Source of the DNA: JABWCE01 sp964617955
Lineage (GTDB): Bacteria; Bacteroidota; Bacteroidia; NS11-12g; UBA9320
Direction of reading: 5' to 3'
DNA length: 64,000 nt
NCBI GenBank assembly: GCA_964617955.1
Contig: CAZTXB010000010.1
Location: forward strand, 54,359-118,358
Shown: positions 59,306 to 64,000 of the stretch, one piece after another
Layout of the letters: every line of letters starts with the position of its first letter
Numbering within the stretch: the first letter of the stretch is position 1
Notes under the pieces: model-generated
What the model saw: the letters and a program-made list of their open reading frames with translations, nothing else
Databases searched by the model: none
Told to the model about the DNA's origin: nothing
Made by a program: the position numbers and the translations under genes

Positions 59306-59685
59306 AACTTTATTCACGGCTTTCAGCAGTTTGGTTCAGCTCTGGATTGCATCAAGTTATTAATATAGAAAAAATTAATTCCCTAAGGTTTGAAAACCTT
59401 GAAACAGTATTAATCGATGGATTAGTTTGTATGCTCTATATTATCTCAAACTTGGCATACACAAACAAGCCACTCATTCATACTTTTTGGATTGGTTTTT
59501 TCCGCACCATTTCGCTTATGATTCCAGTCGCATCCTGTTTTTTTGAAAACTTACCAGATGGAATTTATTTTAAAGAGATGAACGTGCATGATTTACAACA
59601 GGCCGGGGTAATTTTCTTGGCTATGAGCTTTTTAGAGGGGGTAAATAGAGGAATTGGTAGGTCTATTAAACATTTACCAAAATAA
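59281..59685 (+). CDS. Hypothetical membrane-associated protein
   Basis: A 134-residue protein with moderately hydrophobic stretches (LIDGLVCMLYIISNLAY; FWIGFFRTISLMIPVASCFF; AGVIFLAMSFLEGVNRGIG). It overlaps the preceding gene by 25 bp, so the two would be co-translated. No family recognised; the pair may be cargo. Confidence 0.45.
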   Translation: MEVPLLKLKLYSRLSAVWFSSGLHQVINIEKINSLRFENLETVLIDGLVCMLYIISNLAYTNKPLIHTFWIGFFRTISLMIPVASCFFENLPDGIYFKEMNVHDLQQAGVIFLAMSFLEGVNRGIGRSIKHLPK

Positions 59686-59730
59686 TTAATGTAAGACCAC
59701 CTTCCTAAAAGTAGTTTCTTAAACCACCCC

Positions 59731-60054
59731 TTAGGACGGTTTTCCGGTTATTTCCGATAATAAGCAAGAACTAAAATAGAGGTCACGTTCTATACTTAGA
59801 CCAAAAGGAGGTAAAGATAATGATTCCAATTCAGCGATACTAAAGTATCCAAGTTCATCATATCCAAAGTCGGTTACATATCCAAAACAGGTATTTGAAG
59901 ATTCTTCATAACTGATGGCATACCATGTACCGACACCTGATGGATTAAAGAACTTGGCAATGATAATTGGATCAGACACCTCCTCCTGAGAGCCTACTTT
60001 TGCGAACTCTTTTTTTAGTTCTTGGTTAATAAGTTTGATTTTTTGTGTTTTCAT
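59731..60054 (-). CDS. DUF2958-type small protein
   Basis: A 107-residue protein matching the layout of the DUF2958 family carried by mobile elements: IIAKFFNPSGVGTWYAISYE, CFGYVTDFGYDELGYFSIAELESL and a final GLSIERDLYFSSCLLSEI. The biochemical role is unknown; family members often sit beside ArdC-like genes and conjugation modules. Confidence 0.75.
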   Translation of the reverse strand: MKTQKIKLINQELKKEFAKVGSQEEVSDPIIIAKFFNPSGVGTWYAISYEESSNTCFGYVTDFGYDELGYFSIAELESLSLPPFGLSIERDLYFSSCLLSEITGKPS

Positions 60055-60380
60055 AATTTTAATGGATTATTTGTTAATGTTTCGACGAGCAAGTGCCACC
60101 AACAAGGGATAAAGGTTTCGTGCAATTAGGAATCTGAAAGAGCATTGATTGCGGGACACCTGACCTGTTGTAACGTCGCACGGTGAAAGGTTAACAAACC
60201 ATAAAAATGAAAACCAAAAAATCTTCATAAAAACTAAATTACTAATCGAATAGTGAAATGGTTTTTAAAAAGAAGTATCTAAGAATATTCATTTTGTCAG
60301 ATTATTTAATCAGCATAAAAAAACATTAGCTGTTCATTAAAAGCTTGAAATATATTGGTGGTAATGGTTACAGAAGGGAT
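60055..60380. other. Gap between mobile-element genes and the metabolic cluster
   Basis: 326 bp with no reading frame I would support. It holds a GC-richer patch around 60150-60190 (CGGGACACCTGACCTG, AACGTCGCACGG) unlike its AT-rich surroundings, which might be an operator or junction. No terminator is clear. Confidence 0.3.
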
Positions 60381-60791
60381 TTAACTATCTGTCGAAAGTT
60401 TAAAGAAATTTAAAATGATTTCTTTATCCTTCTTAGTAATTAGTTCTTCATTTTGTATCATTTCTTCACTGAACCATTTACCATATTGCCCTTCATAAAC
60501 CTTTAACTTATCAACCTTGTTTTTAGAAATTTTGGAGAAAAATATATTTTTTACTACACCATGATCTTGATATGTACCCAAAAAAGAAAAATGCTTAAGG
60601 TCCAAATTTAATTCCTCCATTATTTCCCTAAGTAAGGCAGTTCTTCTTGTTTCGTTAATTTCAATTCTACCGCCAAAGAAGCTAAAATAGTCAGGAAATA
60701 ATTTTGCATTTTTAGATCTTTTTGAAAGAAAAATTATTTTATCACCATCTAAAATATCATATATTATTAAATTGGATTTTCTAATCCGCAT
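60381..60791 (-). CDS. Nudix hydrolase
   Basis: A 136-residue Nudix protein. The box reads GRIEINETRRTALLREIMEEL then NL: G-x5-E-x7-REUxEE is intact, only the usual Gly near the end is Asn. The N-terminus IYDILDGDKIIFLSKRSKNAK and the later FFSKISKNKV are like those of nucleotide-sugar or NDP-type Nudix enzymes; substrate unknown. Last gene of the leftward cluster, 62 bp after the ATP-grasp-like gene. It may remove a by-product or house-clean an activated intermediate. Confidence 0.85.
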   Translation of the reverse strand: MRIRKSNLIIYDILDGDKIIFLSKRSKNAKLFPDYFSFFGGRIEINETRRTALLREIMEELNLDLKHFSFLGTYQDHGVVKNIFFSKISKNKVDKLKVYEGQYGKWFSEEMIQNEELITKKDKEIILNFFKLSTDS

Positions 60792-60853
60792 CTATACTTC
60801 ATAGCATGAACTTTTAAGATATTCAAGCTTCAGTATAAATGCTTTTTACAGTT

Positions 60854-62128
60854 TTATGCTGAATTCCATGCTGATTGACACCACATAGCTGAAGCCATGG
60901 ACATTTCAGTCAATTTATTTAGAGTAATTCCAATATTATTTAGTGCCTCCTCGTCTAAAGCTGACCGAATGAACTCAAGGGAGGGAGCCCTTCCGGTTAA
61001 ATTAGAAACTACTTGATCTTTAGAGTATGAATTATCGCTAAACGGGGCAGGACAAATTCTAATTAAGCATGGTAATACTAATGTATAACCGGGATAAATT
61101 AAACACTCCATTCTCATGTCCCATAAATGGGGAAGATTATTTATAGAAAATGGGGTTGATTTTACAAACTCAAATAATCTAATTGGAAATATAGTAGAGG
61201 CATAATTATTACCGTAGTGTTTTTCAGCATCATGAAGTATCAATTCTAGCTTTTGTTCAATTTCGATGGAAGAGAGTTCAATTGGAAAAAAATCAATTCC
61301 AGCTCCACCTGAGCCAGCATTTATTTTTGCAACAGCAGTAGAACCCTTCTGATTTATTTTATTAATAGCTTTTATACACTTTTGTTTATCCCAAACCTCT
61401 TCTGAATATAGTGGCTCAATTCCTGTACCTTGTGCAACTTTCTGTTGTTTATATTTGTCGTGTGTAATCTTTAACAACGGACCATCATGAAATATTTCAG
61501 ATAAGGATTGAGTATAAAGTTCTTTTTTAGAAAATTTGCCAATCCTAGCTAATTCTGGAAGAAGGTTTGGATTGCTCGAAAAAATTACTTTTAAGTTTTT
61601 AAAATATAATTCACTGTTTCTAAGGGATATATTACTTGCAATTTCTTCCACGGTACCACAAATTATTACAACACTTTCTTCCCCGTATGGTTCAGAACAA
61701 TCCCTTATACCTGTCGTTTTGTCTTTTGAAATCAGCTTTGCAAGACAATAAATTCTAGAATAAAATTCTGCCAAATGCATAAAGCCATCCTTATAAGGGA
61801 AAAGCAATACGGTATTTTCTATTTGCTTACTTATTTTATCCTTAACAATTGAATAAATATGTTCTACTCTTAAATTATCGTTACCTAATGATGTACTTGT
61901 AAGATTACCATTTGACCCATTTGCTTCAATAAGCCTAATTTTCTTATCTTCATCTAATGTAATATCCAAAATTGCAATTCCCTGAATATCCGTATTAGTT
62001 TTGACCAATAAAGGGAAATGTTTTTTCAAATTTCCAGATTTATTAGATAATATCGAAAGTTTTGGGAATTTATGCCCAATAGATTTGAGAAGAGATTCAA
62101 AAGCTAAAATTGAAATTTCTGTATTCAA
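60854..62128 (-). CDS. Possible ATP-grasp-like enzyme of the metabolic cluster
   Basis: A 424-residue soluble protein from a TTG start; no ATG is available. Segments recall ATP-grasp ligases: AILDITLDEDKKIRLIEANG near 52-71 (ExN), TAVAKINAGSGGAGIDFF near 265 (Gly-rich loop with Lys) and WDMRMECLIYPGY near 335 (RxE). The order of these segments is not the standard one, so the call is weak. It lies 12 bp after ispF. If correct it would join a carboxylate to an amine or thiol using ATP. Confidence 0.4.
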   Translation of the reverse strand: MNTEISILAFESLLKSIGHKFPKLSILSNKSGNLKKHFPLLVKTNTDIQGIAILDITLDEDKKIRLIEANGSNGNLTSTSLGNDNLRVEHIYSIVKDKISKQIENTVLLFPYKDGFMHLAEFYSRIYCLAKLISKDKTTGIRDCSEPYGEESVVIICGTVEEIASNISLRNSELYFKNLKVIFSSNPNLLPELARIGKFSKKELYTQSLSEIFHDGPLLKITHDKYKQQKVAQGTGIEPLYSEEVWDKQKCIKAINKINQKGSTAVAKINAGSGGAGIDFFPIELSSIEIEQKLELILHDAEKHYGNNYASTIFPIRLFEFVKSTPFSINNLPHLWDMRMECLIYPGYTLVLPCLIRICPAPFSDNSYSKDQVVSNLTGRAPSLEFIRSALDEEALNNIGITLNKLTEMSMASAMWCQSAWNSA

Positions 62129-62140
62129 TTTTTACAGTTT

Positions 62141-62662
62141 TTAAGTATATTTACAAAGAAGTACGCAAACATGAGCTTCAATTGCATCTCCATGCCCAAT
62201 TGAATCAACTCCTTCATGAGTTTTTATTTTTACATTGATATCCTCGATAGAGCAATTCAATAGCTTTACTAAGTTTTCTCTTATGAGTATTTTTTTTGAT
62301 TTAATACTTGGGTATTCTAAAATTATTGTTGAATCCAAATTTGAAATGGACCAGCCAAGATCGTTAATTCGACGTAGGGCTTCCATTAAAAAAACTCTAG
62401 ATGAGTCGTTTTTAGGATTAATTAAATTATTTTCAAATAATTCACCCATAGATGGAAGTGCTAAAGCTCCAAGTAATGCATCAATAATAGCATGTAAAAG
62501 TACATCGGCATCTGTTTTTCCTACGGGGCCAATTTCATGTTCAATTTTAACTCCTCCTATTAGAAAAGGTTTACCATTTCCAAGTGGAGGATGATTTTCT
62601 AGTCTATGTATATCATATCCATAACCAACTCTATATTTGATTTGACTATTATTTTTTGGCAT
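62141..62662 (-). CDS. ispF: IspF-like cyclodiphosphate synthase
   Basis: A 173-residue protein clearly of the IspF family: RVGYGYDIHRL (zinc ligands D and H), VGKTDADVLLHAIIDALLGAL (third ligand His), and IKTHEGVDSIGHGDAIEAH with the catalytic-site Glu. The usual DIGxHFPD is here SMGELFENN, a clear departure. IspF normally cyclises CDP-methylerythritol phosphate in isoprenoid synthesis. Its neighbours are not the usual ones, so this is either an extra MEP-pathway copy or a recruited cyclase. It overlaps the nucleotidyltransferase gene by 14 bp. Confidence 0.88.
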   Translation of the reverse strand: MPKNNSQIKYRVGYGYDIHRLENHPPLGNGKPFLIGGVKIEHEIGPVGKTDADVLLHAIIDALLGALALPSMGELFENNLINPKNDSSRVFLMEALRRINDLGWSISNLDSTIILEYPSIKSKKILIRENLVKLLNCSIEDINVKIKTHEGVDSIGHGDAIEAHVCVLLCKYT

Positions 62663-63266
62663 ATTTTTTTAATATATAATTGTATTCACTTAAGGTGTCA
62701 ACATCCACAATTATTGAACTGTCATCAACATTAACTTTAAGAACTTTGGACTTATTTTTAAGAAACAGGTCAGAAAATTTGCTTCCATTTACTTTATTTA
62801 TGTTACAAAGTGACGAGAACATTTTTTTTGAAATATATCTTGGGTGACCTTGTTGTTTATCATAAACTGGCATGAGAAGATCTGGATGTTCACTGTGGAA
62901 TGTTTTATTTAGGAATTGCACTGTTGAACTAGGAATAACTGAACAATCTCCAGGTAAGACAGCAATACCATCAACTGAGTCCGGCAAGAAATTCAGACCA
63001 TAGACAATTGTAGAAATCATACTTTCTGATTCATAGGGAAGAGTCGCAATTATAATTTGATTTTTTGAATTCAGATATTTAAGATTTTGGAAAGGAAAAT
63101 CTTTACTTATTACAACAATTACTGGAAAACATCCTGCATTAACCAACGTTTTAGTGCTAGCTTCAAGTAATGTCATTCCTGAAATTTCTAAAAGCCTTTT
63201 ATCAACAGTCATTCGTTTTGATTTTCCTGCTGCTGGGATAATTCCTGCAATCCTCAAATTTTCCAT
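62649..63266 (-). CDS. MobA/MocA-like nucleotidyltransferase
   Basis: A 205-residue enzyme: RIAGIIPAAGKSKRMTVDKR (NTP-binding loop), LLEISGMTLLEASTKTL, GIAVLPGDCSVIPSSTV (metal-binding Asp) and MPVYDKQQGHPRYISKKMF, the GHP motif of MocA-type cytidylyltransferases. IspD has a related fold but different signatures. It transfers a nucleotide, probably CMP, to an unknown acceptor. Overlap with ispF suggests the product goes to the IspF-like cyclase. It lies 14 bp after the RraA-like gene. Confidence 0.8.
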   Translation of the reverse strand: MENLRIAGIIPAAGKSKRMTVDKRLLEISGMTLLEASTKTLVNAGCFPVIVVISKDFPFQNLKYLNSKNQIIIATLPYESESMISTIVYGLNFLPDSVDGIAVLPGDCSVIPSSTVQFLNKTFHSEHPDLLMPVYDKQQGHPRYISKKMFSSLCNINKVNGSKFSDLFLKNKSKVLKVNVDDSSIIVDVDTLSEYNYILKKYAKK

Positions 63267-63280
63267 TTTTCGTGTACATT

Positions 63281-63952
63281 TTATAGTATTTCACAAGATT
63301 GTTTTTTAAGGATATTATCTACCCAATTGTTGGAAAAATCCCCATTAATTACAGCTGTTTTGTAAGCATATTCAGTCTTAACTTTTTGGGTAAGCCGTTC
63401 AATCAGAGTAACGAGAAAATCTTTAGGAATAATTACAATACCACTCAGGTCTCCAAACACAATATCTCCTGGGTTAACAATAACCCCACCGCATTGGATA
63501 GGATAGTTTATTTCCCCAGGTCCTCTATGAAATGGTCCATTCGGAGTAATTCCGCGTGCAAAGACTTCAAGATTAGTCCGCCTGATACCTTCAATATCGC
63601 GTACCAGTCCATCTGCAACAAATCCAATAACTCCCCTATGCGCAGCTTTAATCGAAACTAAATCACCCAAAACTGCTGAACTTTCAATTCCATTTGAGTC
63701 AACAACAATTATGTCTCCTTCTTCTACAAAATCAAGCGCTTTGTGAACCATTAAATTATCTCCCGGCACAACTTTAACTGTACATGCAGGTCCAATAAGC
63801 TTTTTTCTCATCGCTGTTAACGGTTTGATTTTAGCAGATACTGTATATAATCTATTAAGTTGATCAGATATTGCCGGAGAATCAAATTGATATAATAACT
63901 TTAACAATTCCTTATTAGTTCTTTCAAATTTAGTTTTTATTCTAAATTGCAA
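63281..63952 (-). CDS. RraA-like (HMG aldolase family) protein
   Basis: A 223-residue protein of the RraA/4-hydroxy-4-methyl-2-oxoglutarate aldolase family: SPAISDQLNRLY, GPACTVKVVPGDNLMVHKALD, GDIIVVDSNGIESSAVLGDLVS, GVIGFVADGLVRDI (the D-G-x3-R-D motif) and PGDIVFGDLSGIVIIP. The catalytic Arg-Asp and metal-site residues are present, so aldolase or decarboxylase activity is possible. Only a TTG start at 63952 is available; IS21-like repeats begin 12 bp further upstream, so the native 5' end may be lost. First gene of the leftward cluster. Confidence 0.85.
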   Translation of the reverse strand: MQFRIKTKFERTNKELLKLLYQFDSPAISDQLNRLYTVSAKIKPLTAMRKKLIGPACTVKVVPGDNLMVHKALDFVEEGDIIVVDSNGIESSAVLGDLVSIKAAHRGVIGFVADGLVRDIEGIRRTNLEVFARGITPNGPFHRGPGEINYPIQCGGVIVNPGDIVFGDLSGIVIIPKDFLVTLIERLTQKVKTEYAYKTAVINGDFSNNWVDNILKKQSCEIL

Positions 63953-63963
63953 ACGTCGGTATA

Positions 63964-64000
63964 GTTGACCATCTTACGCCGATTTATGTTGACCAGTTTG
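63964..64000. mobile_element. Possible IS21-family end at the window edge
   Basis: GTTGACCA occurs at 63964-63971 and again at 63988-63995, 24 bp apart, with CGCCGATTTAT between. Repeats with GTTGACCA and GCCGATTTATGTTGACC are characteristic of the multiple terminal repeats of Bacteroidota IS21 elements. The transposase genes would lie outside the window. Confidence 0.4.

Larger units (their letters stand above)
28261..64000. mobile_element. Integrative (probably mobilisable) island, left end at tRNA-Asn
   Basis: The left boundary is a truncated tRNA-Asn next to a tyrosine recombinase gene. Inside are a coupling protein, MobC-like protein and relaxase, but no VirB4/TraG-type ATPase or other transfer-pore genes, so it should depend on a helper element. 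It carries regulators, a second recombinase, a replication-like gene, anti-restriction and defence genes, and a metabolic cluster. The right end and the intact tRNA-Asn are not in the window, so it is longer than 35.7 kb unless several elements are nested. Confidence 0.7.

Noticed and set aside
62649..63266. IspD as identity of the nucleotidyltransferase
   Set aside because: The LPGD and QGHP motifs and the short N-terminal loop fit MobA/MocA-like enzymes better than IspD.
28261..64000. Complete conjugative element (ICE) with its own transfer channel
   Set aside because: Only coupling protein, MobC-like protein and relaxase are present; no VirB4-type ATPase or other channel genes were found in the window.
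1..64000. CRISPR array
   Set aside because: No series of regularly spaced direct repeats was seen; the only short tandem repeats are at 28413-28433 and 63964-63995.

Overview
The window is bacterial chromosome from a member of the Bacteroidota. The evidence is the promoter style (-7 boxes of TAnnTTTG type, -33 TTG/TTTG, no strong Shine-Dalgarno), the SBBP/beta-propeller surface protein, the fused CcoN-CcoO oxidase subunit, a Sec/lipoprotein-type clade II NosZ, PorT-like and FAS1 proteins, and Bacteroidota-style integrase and mobilisation genes. The genus cannot be told from the sequence alone.

Left part (1-28.2 kb): chromosomal respiratory region. After a surface protein running off the left edge (1-1932) and a 236-bp MITE-like element (2025-2260) comes a leftward cbb3 oxidase operon: a small His/Cys-rich protein, ccoI, ccoS, ccoNO, ccoQ, ccoP, ccoG, ccoH and a TauE/SafE-like membrane protein (11115 down to 2361). 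Divergent from it is a rightward nitrous oxide reduction cluster: cytochrome c lipoprotein, nosZ, nosL (fused to a membrane domain), nosD, nosF, nosY. It is followed by a tryptophanase gene coupled to a norC-like cytochrome and a divergent norB-like gene (18068-21196). A second copy of the MITE, inverted, lies at 21439-21674. Next are a FAS1 lipoprotein, a heme-copper-oxidase-like membrane protein, two small genes, and a two-component pair whose regulator is a receiver domain fused to a Crp/Fnr-type DNA-binding protein (24555-26809). I find six FNR-type boxes (TGA-N6-TCA). Four of them sit exactly 36.5 bp (box centre to last G of the -7 TTTG) from a -7 box, upstream of the nos operon, the FAS1 gene, the small-gene/oxidase-like operon and the sensor kinase itself. 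This points to one local low-oxygen/NO regulon.

Right part (28.26 kb to the right edge): a mobile island. It begins with a 51-bp 3' fragment of tRNA-Asn beside a tyrosine recombinase. It carries a mobilisation block (membrane-VWA protein, T4SS coupling protein, MobC-like protein, relaxase) but no complete transfer apparatus, so it looks like an integrative mobilisable element. It then holds DnaJ-type zinc-finger proteins, an XRE regulator, an HD phosphohydrolase (SAMHD1-like) with a small partner, a second tyrosine recombinase with inverted-repeat-rich DNA in front, a replication-initiator-like gene, ArdC-like and RadC-like proteins, and a defence island. The defence island has a GHKL ATPase with a restriction-nuclease-like C-terminus, a complete type I R-M system hsdMSR, and directly behind it a Gabija-like gajA-gajB pair. 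The intact tRNA-Asn expected at the far end is not in the window.

At the right end is a leftward five-gene cluster (63952 down to 60381): RraA-like protein, MocA/MobA-like nucleotidyltransferase, IspF-like cyclase, a possible ATP-grasp-like protein and a Nudix hydrolase. This set does not match a pathway I know and is the best candidate here for an undescribed biosynthetic system. An IS21-like end touches the edge of the window.
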